A stretch of 64,000 nucleotides of DNA from Rubrobacter sp. (lineage in GTDB: Bacteria > Actinomycetota > Rubrobacteria > Rubrobacterales > Rubrobacteraceae): NCBI GenBank assembly GCA_016781775.1, contig JADDPR010000266.1:1-64000 (forward strand). Direction: 5' to 3'. Below are positions 36,930-45,606 of the stretch, piece after piece (the first letter of the stretch is position 1; each line of letters starts with the position of its first letter). Both the position numbers and the translations under genes were made by a program. Below the pieces are notes generated by a model. It was not told the origin of the DNA. It saw only the letters and a program-made list of their open reading frames with translations, and searched no databases.

Positions 36930-37692
36930 CCCGTCGACCGTCGCCCCCGGGGTCCAGCGCCACCGCCGCGAGGTTGCGGCCGGTCTTCGGTCCCTCCTTG
37001 CGGTGCGAGTAGAAAAGGTCGGTCCGGCAACCGGTGCAGAGCCCGAGGTCGTGCACCTCCGTCACGCCGGCTTCATGCAGGTCGGTCCGGATCGCCGCCG
37101 GCAGCGAGAGCATGCGTCCATCAACGACCTCCCGTCCGAACCTCGCGGCGAACTTCCCGGCGATCTCCTCCGAGACCTCGTAGCAGCACTGGCGGATGCC
37201 GGGCCCTATATAAGCGCGAACCGAAGGGGGGTCGCCCATCTCCTTCGCCGCCTTGCCCGAGATCCCCTTGAGCGTCCCCCTCCATCCGGAGTGGACCATG
37301 CCTACGATCCCGTCGCCCACGAGCGCGACCGGCGCGCAGTCCGCTATCGCGACGACGAGCGAGAAACCTGCGCCCTCCGTGACGAGTGCATCCCCCTCCC
37401 CCGCGAACCCGCCTTCCTCCACCCGCACCACGCCGTCCCCGGCGACCTGCCGGACCCAGGCGGAGGAGCGCCCGTTCATGGCGTTCCTTATGCGGGAAAG
37501 GTTTTCCTGGACGGCGGAGGGCTCGTCGCCGACGAGGGTCGAGATGTTGAGCGTGTCGTAGGGCGGCTCGGAGACGCCGCCCTTGCGGGTAAAAAACCAG
37601 AGCTTCGCCCCCGGTGAGGCGGGCTCGGGGACAACGTAAGGCGCGCCGCCAGGGGTGTCGGCGGCGCGCTCTCTCCAGGGTGCGGTCTGCAA
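36916..37692 (-). CDS. pgeF: PgeF/YfiH laccase-domain peptidoglycan editing factor
   Basis: A 258-residue polyphenol oxidase-like protein. Metal/active residues are in ADCAPVALVG and MVHSGWRGTLKGI, and ending signatures in GPGIRQCCYEVSEE. In other bacteria the family removes L-Ser misincorporated into peptidoglycan stem peptides. It lies 21 bases after ftsZ, the common ftsZ-yfiH-yggS order. Confidence 0.93.
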   Translation of the reverse strand: MQTAPWRERAADTPGGAPYVVPEPASPGAKLWFFTRKGGVSEPPYDTLNISTLVGDEPSAVQENLSRIRNAMNGRSSAWVRQVAGDGVVRVEEGGFAGEGDALVTEGAGFSLVVAIADCAPVALVGDGIVGMVHSGWRGTLKGISGKAAKEMGDPPSVRAYIGPGIRQCCYEVSEEIAGKFAARFGREVVDGRMLSLPAAIRTDLHEAGVTEVHDLGLCTGCRTDLFYSHRKEGPKTGRNLAAVALDPGGDGRRDDER

Positions 37693-37713
37693 GGGCTAGC
37701 CCGGCCGGACCGC

Positions 37714-38790
37714 CTAGCGGCGGCGGAGGAAGGCCGGGATGTCGAGTACGTCGCCGCTCTCCCTATCCGCGGCCGGTGGCTCCTCCCGATCGCGATCCCG
37801 GGGGGCGTCGACCACCTGCTCCTCCCGGCGCCGGGTGACGAGGCGTTGATCGAAACCCGTGGCAATCACCGTCACGCTGACGCGTTCGCCGTAGGTCTCG
37901 TCCACCACCGCCCCGAAGATAAGGTTCGCGTCCTGGTGGGCGGCGTTGTGCACGATCTCCGCGGCCTCGTTCACCTCGAAGAGCCCGAGGTCCGTCCCGC
38001 CCGTGATGTTCAAGATGATCCCGGTGGCACCCTCGATGCTCGCCTCGAGCAGGGGGCTGCTGATCGCGGTCCTCGCCGCCTCGGCCCCCCTGGCCTCGCT
38101 GCTCGACTCGCCGATGCCCATAAGAGCGGAGCCCGAGTTCTGCATGATCGTACGCACGTCCGCGAAGTCGAGGTTTATGAGGCCCGGAACCGTGATGAGG
38201 TCCGTGATCCCCTGAACGCCCTTGCGCAGCACGTCGTCGGCCATCTTGAAGGCATCCATCATGCTGGTCCGCTTCTCGGCGACCTGCAAGAGCCTGTCGT
38301 TCGGGATGATGATCAGGGAGTCGACGTTCTCCTTGAGGCGCTTGATGCCCTCCTCGGCGTACGTCCCGCGCCGCCGACCCTCGAAGGTGAACGGCCGCGT
38401 CACGACCCCGACCGTAAGAGCACCCTGCTCCCGGGCCAGCTTCGCGACCACGGGGGCCGCGCCCGTCCCGGTGCCGCCTCCCTTGCCGGCCGTAACAAAG
38501 ACCATGTCGGCCCCGCGAAGGGCCTCCTCGATCTCCTGCTTGCTCTCCTCGGCGGCCTCCATCCCGATCTTCGGGTCGGCGCCGGCCCCGAGGCCACGCG
38601 TCAGCTTCTCGCCGATGTGGATCTTCATGTCCGCATCGCACATCTGCAACGCCTGCGCGTCCGTGTTCACGGCGATGAACTCGACCCCGGTCAAACCGGA
38701 GTTGATCATGCGGTTCACGGCATTGGTCCCGCCGCCGCCGATCCCTACGACCTTGATCACCGCCAAATAGTTAGTCCCCGACTCCAACAT
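37714..38790 (-). CDS. ftsZ: cell division GTPase FtsZ
   Basis: A 358-residue tubulin homologue. The GTP loop GGGTGTGAAPVVA is at about 108; the T7 synergy loop NLDFADVRTIM is intact. After a short linker (about 320-345) rich in Arg/Asp/Glu comes the conserved tail DVLDIPAFLRRR, the peptide bound by SepF and FtsA. ATG at 38790 with GGGAAGG just upstream. Confidence 0.97.
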   Translation of the reverse strand: MLESGTNYLAVIKVVGIGGGGTNAVNRMINSGLTGVEFIAVNTDAQALQMCDADMKIHIGEKLTRGLGAGADPKIGMEAAEESKQEIEEALRGADMVFVTAGKGGGTGTGAAPVVAKLAREQGALTVGVVTRPFTFEGRRRGTYAEEGIKRLKENVDSLIIIPNDRLLQVAEKRTSMMDAFKMADDVLRKGVQGITDLITVPGLINLDFADVRTIMQNSGSALMGIGESSSEARGAEAARTAISSPLLEASIEGATGIILNITGGTDLGLFEVNEAAEIVHNAAHQDANLIFGAVVDETYGERVSVTVIATGFDQRLVTRRREEQVVDAPRDRDREEPPAADRESGDVLDIPAFLRRR

Positions 38791-38839
38791 TACCTTCCCA
38801 GCCCTCCGTCGCCTGCGCTTTAGCCAGCCTCTCCGGTCC

Positions 38840-40051
38840 CTAACCGGGCAAAACCCGGAACCACCCCTTGACCGCGGCCACTATGCTACCAAAATCAAAT
38901 GCCCCCGCACCTTTACTCTTCGGTCGAAGGTCATCGTTTTTCGCGGCGAAGTATAGCAGACCGACCGCCGTTGAATACTGAGGCTTCTGTACAGGCTTAA
39001 CGTCGCCCTTGATGCGACGGGGCACGGCGAGCCTGGCGCGCATTCCGAGTATCTCCTCGGCAAGCTGCCCGAAGCCCTCCAACTGCGAGCCCCCACCGGT
39101 GAGCACGATGCCCCCCGGCAGGGAGTTTCGGACGCGCGCATGGTCCAGGGAATCGCGGGCGAACTCCAGGACCTCGCGGGCCCGGTATTCGAGAATCTGG
39201 CTGATGAACTTGGCGCTGTGGTGCCGGTCGTCGAGGAGGACGGGGGCGACGTCGTCGACCCCGTCGGAGAGCGCGCTGCCGTAGCGGACCTTGAGCCGCT
39301 CGGCGTCCTCGAACGGCAGCTTGAGCCCGTAGGCGACGTCGGCCGAGAAGCTCTCGCCCCCGATCGGGACGACGGCTGTGTGGGCGAGGGAGCCGCGTAA
39401 GAACGCGGCGATGTCGGTCGTCCCGCCGCCGATGTCGAGGAGGGCGGTCCCCATCTGCCTGTCGTCGGGTGAGAGGCACGCCTCGGCGGAGGCCAGCGGT
39501 TCGAGCACCACGCGCGAGACCCTCACCCCGCAGTCCTCGACGGCGCCGAGCAGGTTCTGGATGCTGGAGATCGCGCCGCTCACCACGTGCGCCCGCATCG
39601 TCACCCGGCGCGCCGCGAGGCCGACTGGCTGCCTTACCCCCTCGGTGCCGTCGAGGACGAAGGAGCGCGGGACGACGTGCAAGACCTCCTCGTCCTCGTC
39701 GGGGTCCGCGCCCCGCGCCTCGGCATGGAGCCTCTTCAAGAACCTCTCGGTGACGAGGCGGTTGCGGCTCCTGTTGAGGAGCGTAACCTCGGTGTTGAGG
39801 GAGCGGATGTGGCTCCCGGCTATGCCGACGCTGACGGGTCCACCGCGCAGCTTGCCCCCGCCGCACGCCTCGATGGCCTCGGCTACGGACTCGGTCGCGG
39901 CCTCCCGGTCCACGACGACGCCGCGCCGCAGGCCGTAGCTCGGGGCCTCTCCCATCGCGAGCACCTCGACGGGGCGCCGCCCGTCGACCCGACCCGCGAT
40001 CGCCACGATCTTCGTCGTGCCGACATCCAGCCCATAAACCAGCTTCGACAC
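38840..40051 (-). CDS. ftsA: cell division actin-like protein FtsA
   Basis: A 403-residue FtsA. Phosphate loop VYGLDVGTTKIVAIAG; 1C domain at about 85-165; LLDIGGGTTDIAAF; adenosine loop GIVLTGGGSQLEGF. The C-terminus ends in an amphipathic helix (FGSIVAAVKGWFRVL) suited to membrane binding. FtsA is absent from Streptomyces, Mycobacterium and Corynebacterium, so its presence beside sepF is notable. Eight bases follow ftsQ. Confidence 0.96.
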   Translation of the reverse strand: MSKLVYGLDVGTTKIVAIAGRVDGRRPVEVLAMGEAPSYGLRRGVVVDREAATESVAEAIEACGGGKLRGGPVSVGIAGSHIRSLNTEVTLLNRSRNRLVTERFLKRLHAEARGADPDEDEEVLHVVPRSFVLDGTEGVRQPVGLAARRVTMRAHVVSGAISSIQNLLGAVEDCGVRVSRVVLEPLASAEACLSPDDRQMGTALLDIGGGTTDIAAFLRGSLAHTAVVPIGGESFSADVAYGLKLPFEDAERLKVRYGSALSDGVDDVAPVLLDDRHHSAKFISQILEYRAREVLEFARDSLDHARVRNSLPGGIVLTGGGSQLEGFGQLAEEILGMRARLAVPRRIKGDVKPVQKPQYSTAVGLLYFAAKNDDLRPKSKGAGAFDFGSIVAAVKGWFRVLPG

Positions 40052-40058
40052 GTTCGCG

Positions 40059-40745
40059 TTACCCGTTCGGCCTACCGGAGGGACCGTCCCTCTCCACCGC
40101 CGCCGCAGCGACCACGACCCTCTCCGGGGAACGCAGGTCGAAGTACGGAGCTTCCGGATGCTTCTTCATTACCCCCGCGAGGGCGCGAACCTGTCCGGCC
40201 TCCACCCCTCCTCCGAACAGGACGCGACGGCCCTCCACGGTGGCCTCCACGCCCCCCGCTCCTACCCCGTCCACGGAATCGAGACGCACCCCGTTCTCCT
40301 CCAACGCCTCGCTGATACCCAAGATCTCCTCCAGCCGCCCCTCGTCGAGCTCGACCCTCCTGAGGCGCGCTCCCCCCAACCCGGGGAGCTGCGTGCCGTC
40401 GGCAGCCCACACGCCGCCCCTCCCCCGGCCCAGATCGCCGCTCAGAACGGCCCTGCGCTCCTCAACCTCTACTAGAACTATACCGGATTCCTTATTTTCC
40501 AGCACCTTTGCACCCTTCACCCAAGGATTAGCTTCTATCTTACGCGCCAGCTCCTCCTCGTCGAGAGTGAGGAAGCTAGCACGGTCGGGCAAGGCAGCCC
40601 AGGCCTCCCTCTCGGGGAACATACGGGCCCCCTTTACGTCGACGCCGGTAACGGGGAACAGGAGGTAGGCCCCGTAGAAGGCGGCGAGTGCGGTGAGGGA
40701 AGCGACAACGACCGAGACGATCAGGGCTTTCAGCAGCCTATGCAG
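40059..40745 (-). CDS. ftsQ: cell division protein FtsQ, start unusual
   Basis: A divisome protein: a short basic cytoplasmic tail, one membrane helix (KALIVSVVVASLTALAAFYG), then a POTRA domain starting at GVDVKGARMFP and a beta domain. The first ordinary ATG (40622) would delete the membrane helix. In frame upstream there are only CTG codons; CTG at 40745 follows AAGG by seven bases. Alternatively GTG at 40761, with GGAAG upstream, reads M-K-A-I-P-S and stops after seven codons; removing one C there would join it to the ftsQ frame. With CTG the length is 228. Confidence 0.85.
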   Translation of the reverse strand: MHRLLKALIVSVVVASLTALAAFYGAYLLFPVTGVDVKGARMFPEREAWAALPDRASFLTLDEEELARKIEANPWVKGAKVLENKESGIVLVEVEERRAVLSGDLGRGRGGVWAADGTQLPGLGGARLRRVELDEGRLEEILGISEALEENGVRLDSVDGVGAGGVEATVEGRRVLFGGGVEAGQVRALAGVMKKHPEAPYFDLRSPERVVVAAAAVERDGPSGRPNG

Positions 40746-40780
40746 AGGGAATCGCCTTCACGAGAATTCTTCCGTACCGC

Positions 40781-42133
40781 TTATCCGAGGGTAGCCAGGA
40801 ACTCGTCGCCCGCTCGCGAGATGTCCCCGGCGCCCATAGTGAGGACGGTGTCGTTGGGGTGGGAGATGGCGCGAAGCACGGTCGGGATGTCGTGCCCGTC
40901 GGGGACGTAGTAGACGTCTGGGCGCTCGGGGGCCTGACTCTCGCAGACGGCGTCCACGATCAGCTTCCCGCTCACCCCCGGCTGGGGCATCTCGCCGGCG
41001 CCGTAGACCTCCGTCACGAGGACAGCATCGGCGGCGGTCAAAGCCTCCCCGAACTCGCGGTACAGGGTACGGGTGCGCGAGTAACGGTGCGGCTGGAAGA
41101 CGGCAACCACCCGCCCGTCCGTGGAGGAGGTAGCCCGGGCTACCTCCAGGGTCGCGGAGAGCTCCGTCGGGTGGTGGGCGTAATCGTCCACGACGCGGAT
41201 GCCGTCCTTCACGCCCTTGAGTTGGAACCGCCGCCGGACGCCACCGAAGTTCTCGAGGCTCCGGGCGGCCGCGTAGGCGTCGTGGCCGAGCCAGCGGGCG
41301 ACGCCGGCCGCCGCGAGCGAGTTGAGGATGTTGTGCCGTCCGTGGACGCCGAGCTCGACGGCGCCCCGGCTCTCACCGTCCTCGTACAAGAGATAGGAGT
41401 TGGACGTGAGGGGCTCCGCCCTGAGGTCCCCGGCCCCTATCCCGTAGGTCGTAACGGGGCAAGGGGCGAGGGCCGCGAGCTCCGTGCAGTTCGCGTCGTC
41501 GGCGCAGGTGACGAGGTGTCCTCCGGCGGGGAGCTTCCGGACGAATTTCTCGAAGGTCTCCATGACGTCCTCGAGGGAGGAGTAGAAGTCCGGGTGGTCG
41601 AACTCGACGTTGGTGACGACGGCGGCGAGGGGGTCGAGGTGGAGCAGGGAGCGGTCGGACTCGTCGGCCTCGGCGACGAAGAGGTCGGAGGAGCTTAGGA
41701 CCACGTTGCTGCCTATGTCGTTCAGCTCGCCGCCTATGAGCGCGGTCGGGTTCTCGCCCTGGGCCCTGAGGGCGTGGGTCGTCATGCTCGTGGTCGTGGT
41801 CTTGCCGTGGGTGCCGGCGACGGCGACGCTCCTGCCCCCGGAGAGGATGCGGGCCAGGGCGCCGGCGCGGGGGACCACCGGGATCGAGCGCCGGTGCGCT
41901 TCGAGGAGCTCGGGGTTCGTGGAGGGGATGGCCGTCGAGATCACGACCTCCTCCGCGTCGCCGACCTGATGGGCGGCGTGCCCGATATAAACCGTCACCC
42001 CGGCCTCCGAAAGCCTCCGGGTGTAGGGCGACTCCTTGAGGTCGGAGCCCGTGACGCGGTGGCCCGCGCCGTGCAGGACCTCCGCGATGCCGCTCATCCC
42101 GGCGCCGCCGATCCCGATCATGTGGATCTTCAT
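40781..42133 (-). CDS. murC: UDP-N-acetylmuramate-L-alanine ligase
   Basis: A 450-residue Mur ligase that adds L-Ala to UDP-MurNAc. The N-terminal Rossmann loop is HMIGIGGAGMSGIAEVL; the ATP site is AGTHGKTTTTSMT; DEYDR-type residues in ADESDRSLL; RRRFQLKG and DYAHHPTEL follow. ATG overlaps the murG stop (ATGA). No murB or ddl lies between it and ftsQ. Confidence 0.96.
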   Translation of the reverse strand: MKIHMIGIGGAGMSGIAEVLHGAGHRVTGSDLKESPYTRRLSEAGVTVYIGHAAHQVGDAEEVVISTAIPSTNPELLEAHRRSIPVVPRAGALARILSGGRSVAVAGTHGKTTTTSMTTHALRAQGENPTALIGGELNDIGSNVVLSSSDLFVAEADESDRSLLHLDPLAAVVTNVEFDHPDFYSSLEDVMETFEKFVRKLPAGGHLVTCADDANCTELAALAPCPVTTYGIGAGDLRAEPLTSNSYLLYEDGESRGAVELGVHGRHNILNSLAAAGVARWLGHDAYAAARSLENFGGVRRRFQLKGVKDGIRVVDDYAHHPTELSATLEVARATSSTDGRVVAVFQPHRYSRTRTLYREFGEALTAADAVLVTEVYGAGEMPQPGVSGKLIVDAVCESQAPERPDVYYVPDGHDIPTVLRAISHPNDTVLTMGAGDISRAGDEFLATLG

Positions 42134-43254
42134 CGTGTTCCTCCGTTCGTCCCAGTTGTAGCCGCGGAGAGGAGCCTCCCGGCGACCTCGTCCGCCGCGT
42201 GCGGGGTGGCGAGGCCGCGCATGTTCCGGGCGAGCCCCTCCCGACGCGTCTCGTCGTTGAGTAGTCCCTCGACCCGGTCCCGAAGCGCCGCTGCGTCCAC
42301 CTCGTCGTCGAGCATAAGCTCGCCCGCCCCCCCCTCGGTGAAGTAGCGGGCGTTGTAGAGTTGGTGATCTCCGGTCGCGTAGGGGTACGGGACGAGGACC
42401 GAGGCCCGGCCCACGGCGGCGGCATCGAAGAGGGAGCCTGCTCCGGCACGCATCACCACGACGTCCGAGGCAGCGATGGCGTGCCAGAGCTCATCGTCGT
42501 ACGCGACGATCTTGTGGCGGGGGTTCTTCGTGGAGAGGCGCCCGAAGTCGCGTCGGCCGGAGATCTGTACGATCGAGTACGGCGTCTCCCCGCCCCCGAA
42601 GGCCTCCGCCGCCGCCAGGTTGAGCTTCAGGGCGCCGCCGCTCCCACCAAAGAGCAGGACCACCGGCGGCTCGACCCCGAGGCGGGCGAGCCCCTCCTCC
42701 CGCGACGCCTCAAAGAACTCCTTGCGCGTCGGCATCCCGACGGGGACGGCGCGCTTCAAGGCTTGCCTCGCCGCCGGGAAGGTGACGAGCACCTCCTGCG
42801 TGAAGCGCGAGGCGAGCTTGTTCGTCCTGCCGGGGACGGAGTTCTGCTCGTGGAGGAAGGTCGGGATGCCCAGAGCCCTGGCCGCGAGGACCGCCGGGGC
42901 GCTCGCGTAGCCGCCGACGCCGAGAACGGCGCCGGGGCGAAAGGACTTCAGGATCCCGCGGCAGCGGGAGACCGCCCGCGCGAAGAGCAGGCCGGCCCGG
43001 GCTCGGGCGGTCGGGCCTCCGGCGAAGCCGGCGAGGGGGAGGGCGTGGAGATCGTAGCCCGCCTTCGGGACGAGGTCGGCCTCGATGCCGGTCTCCGAGC
43101 CTATAAAGGCGACTTCGGCCGCCGCACCGCGCAAGCTATCCGCCACGCACAACGCGGGGATCGCGTGCCCCCCCGTCCCGCCGCCGGCGATCAGGACGCG
43201 AGCTCCCGCGCCGCTCCCCGGTCGAAGCGCGTCTCGCCTCTCTCGCAACCTCAC
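42130..43254 (-). CDS. murG: lipid II synthase MurG (GlcNAc transferase)
   Basis: A GT28 glycosyltransferase that adds GlcNAc to lipid I. G-loop VLIAGGGTGGHAIPAL; second G-loop LLFGGSGGALKLN; UDP-GlcNAc site VVMRAGAGSLFDAAAVGRAS. The start must be upstream of 43203 and no ordinary start exists there until TTG 43248 or GTG 43254. The GTG has GGAGG only four bases away. Either way the gene overlaps the ftsW 3' end by more than 110 bases. Confidence 0.93.
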   Translation of the reverse strand: MRLRERRDALRPGSGAGARVLIAGGGTGGHAIPALCVADSLRGAAAEVAFIGSETGIEADLVPKAGYDLHALPLAGFAGGPTARARAGLLFARAVSRCRGILKSFRPGAVLGVGGYASAPAVLAARALGIPTFLHEQNSVPGRTNKLASRFTQEVLVTFPAARQALKRAVPVGMPTRKEFFEASREEGLARLGVEPPVVLLFGGSGGALKLNLAAAEAFGGGETPYSIVQISGRRDFGRLSTKNPRHKIVAYDDELWHAIAASDVVVMRAGAGSLFDAAAVGRASVLVPYPYATGDHQLYNARYFTEGGAGELMLDDEVDAAALRDRVEGLLNDETRREGLARNMRGLATPHAADEVAGRLLSAATTGTNGGTR

Positions 43255-44278
43255 TATCCTCCGATACGCGGTACAGAATCCCCACCGCCGCAAAGCAGAC
43301 GAGGAGGCTTGAACCGCCGTAGCTTATAAACGGCAGCGTCATCCCGGCCAGTGGGACGACGCTCATGGTGGCCCCGATGTTGAAGACGGTCTGGACGGCG
43401 AACATCGTGGCGAGGCCCGCCGCCAGGCACCGGCCCAACACCGTCGGGGCGTTCAGGGCGATGAAGTACGCAGAGACCACGAAGAAGCCGAAGGCCCCGA
43501 TCACGGCGAACATCCCGAGGAGCCCCAGTTCTTCTCCGACGAGGGCGAAGATCATGTCGGTGTGAAGCTCCGGCACCGGTATCGCGCCGCCCCCGGCGCC
43601 GGCCCCGAGGTAGCTCCCTCCGCGTATCGCGCTCATGGACTGGCAGATCTGGTACCCCGACCCGTCGCAGACGCTCAAGGGGTCCAGAAAGGTCATGAAC
43701 CGCTCTCGCCTGTACGGCTCCGCGAGCATCGCCCCGACGAGCATCACGAGCGCCCCGCACCCCGCGAGCAGGAGGTCGCGCGTCCTGAGCTCCGAGGCCC
43801 ACAACACCCCGGCCGCCCCGGCCGCCACGACCACCGAGGTCCCGAAGTCCGGCTCCACGAGGACGAGCACGAAGAGGAGCCCCACCGCGCCGATCGGCCG
43901 CCACGGCAACCCCGACCCCGGACGCGCCCGCGAGACCACCGCCGCGAGAAGCACCACCGCCGCGAGCTTCGCGAACTCCGCCGGCTGCACCTGTATAGGC
44001 CCAACTCCTATCCACCTGCGGGCCCCCCCGATCTCGTCCCCCACGAAGAGCACGAGAACGAGGCTCAGCAGCACGCCCACGTACAGCGGCGGCGCTATCT
44101 TGCGCCAGGCCGTGTACCGTATCCCCTTCGTCACGAAGAACGCCACGACCCCGACCCCCACGTGCGCGAAGCGCGTCACGAGGGTATCCGTGCTCGAGGT
44201 CGCCGAGTACACCATCACATTCCCGAGGGCCGCGAGCGCGAGCGCGACGACGAACAGGTTCGCCCGAAGCGAGGTCAC
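43136..44278 (-). CDS. ftsW: FtsW SEDS-family lipid II polymerase
   Basis: A 380-residue polytopic SEDS glycosyltransferase. The motif HTDMIFALVGEELGLLG carries the catalytic Asp; VQPAEFAKLA and PFISYGGSSLL are also present. GTG at 44278 overlaps the murD stop (GTGA). The last 40 residues form a basic, Arg-rich tail encoded over the start of murG. It should work with FtsI in septal wall synthesis. Confidence 0.94.
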   Translation of the reverse strand: MTSLRANLFVVALALAALGNVMVYSATSSTDTLVTRFAHVGVGVVAFFVTKGIRYTAWRKIAPPLYVGVLLSLVLVLFVGDEIGGARRWIGVGPIQVQPAEFAKLAAVVLLAAVVSRARPGSGLPWRPIGAVGLLFVLVLVEPDFGTSVVVAAGAAGVLWASELRTRDLLLAGCGALVMLVGAMLAEPYRRERFMTFLDPLSVCDGSGYQICQSMSAIRGGSYLGAGAGGGAIPVPELHTDMIFALVGEELGLLGMFAVIGAFGFFVVSAYFIALNAPTVLGRCLAAGLATMFAVQTVFNIGATMSVVPLAGMTLPFISYGGSSLLVCFAAVGILYRVSEDSEVAREARRASTGERRGSSRPDRRRRDGGARDPRVVRGG

Positions 44279-45606
44279 GGTCGCACCCCGTCCGGAGCGG
44301 TCGAGAGCCGCGCAAAGGCCTCCCCCCTCTCCGCGTAACCGGAGAACTGGTCGAAGCTCGCGCACCCGGGCGAGAGCAGTACTACGTCGCCCGGCCGGGC
44401 GAGGGCGCGAGCCTCCTCCACTGCCGAGCGGAGGTCGGGGAGCAGCCGGACCTCCGCCTCTACCCCGGCCTCGTTCAGAAACCCGTGGAGGCGGGGCCCC
44501 GCCTCCCCCTGGCAGAGGATCGCGCGGCACCATCCCAGGTGGGGCAGCACCTCCGAAAAATCGGTCTCCTTCTCCGAGCCCCCGAGGATAAGCACGACCG
44601 GTCCCTCGATCCCCGCGAGCGCCGCCGCCACGGCGGCCGGATTCGTCGCCTTCGAGTCGTCGACCCACGCCACACCCCCGCTCTCCCCGACGACCTCCAT
44701 CCTGTGCGGCTTGAGACCATAACCCCGAAGCCCCTCACGGATGCCTGCCATCCCGGCCCCGAGCCCCTCGGCCGTCAGGGCAGCAAAGAGCGCGTTCTCC
44801 AGGTTGTGCCCCCCCACAAAAGGCAGCTCCGAGACCTCCACGAGAGGCTGCCCCCGAAGCAGCAACCTTCCCTCCTGGACCCTCGTCTCCCCATCCCCGA
44901 CGACGACCGTCTCGGCGGCGAGCCCCTCCACCGCGCTCCGGCCTACCTCGTCGCCGGCGCTCACCAGCGCGAGGTCCTCCGGGTTCTGCCCGTCGAAGAT
45001 GCGCAGCTTGTCGGCGACGTACTCCTCGAAGGAGGCGTGCCAGTTGAGGTGATCGGGGCGTACGTTCAGGAGCGCTGCGACGTCGAAGCCGGGGTTTTCG
45101 AGGTAGTGGAGCCCGAACGAGGAGACTTCGAGGACGAGCGTGCCGGCGTCGCGGACCTCCTCCAGGCAGCCGGTGAGGGCCCGCCAGGAGTTGCCGGCGA
45201 CGGCGTGCGGGACCTCGGAGGCGGTCAGGCAGTGCCCGATCATGTCGACCACCGTCGTCTTGCCGTTCGTCCCGGTGACGGCCGCGACGTTGAGGCCCGG
45301 GGCCTCGGTCCTCAGGAGCTCGAGCCCGAGGGCAACCTCCGAAAGAATGGGGATGCCCCCCTTCTCCGCGGCCGAGAGCAGGGCGTCGGCGGGCCGGATG
45401 CCGGGGCTGGCAACGACCCGGTCGAAGCCCTCTTCGAGAACCTCGGGGCCAACACCGAAGCGCGTCTCGGCGCCGAGCCCTTCGGCCGACCGGCGCAGCC
45501 CTTTGGAATCGTTCGCGTCAACCGCGATCACTTCGACGCCACGCTCCCCCAAAGCGCGCGCGGCGGCGAGGCCGGACTCCCCGAGGCCGTAGACGAGGGT
45601 GGTCAT
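44275..45606 (-). CDS. murD: UDP-N-acetylmuramoyl-L-alanine-D-glutamate ligase
   Basis: A 443-residue Mur ligase that adds D-Glu. N-terminal LVYGLGESGLAAAR; ATP site AVTGTNGKTTVVDMI; NVRPDHLNWH and later DDSKATNPAAV. ATG at 45606 overlaps the mraY stop (ATGA). The frame open beyond 45606 is mraY overlap and was excluded. Confidence 0.96.
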   Translation of the reverse strand: MTTLVYGLGESGLAAARALGERGVEVIAVDANDSKGLRRSAEGLGAETRFGVGPEVLEEGFDRVVASPGIRPADALLSAAEKGGIPILSEVALGLELLRTEAPGLNVAAVTGTNGKTTVVDMIGHCLTASEVPHAVAGNSWRALTGCLEEVRDAGTLVLEVSSFGLHYLENPGFDVAALLNVRPDHLNWHASFEEYVADKLRIFDGQNPEDLALVSAGDEVGRSAVEGLAAETVVVGDGETRVQEGRLLLRGQPLVEVSELPFVGGHNLENALFAALTAEGLGAGMAGIREGLRGYGLKPHRMEVVGESGGVAWVDDSKATNPAAVAAALAGIEGPVVLILGGSEKETDFSEVLPHLGWCRAILCQGEAGPRLHGFLNEAGVEAEVRLLPDLRSAVEEARALARPGDVVLLSPGCASFDQFSGYAERGEAFARLSTAPDGVRP

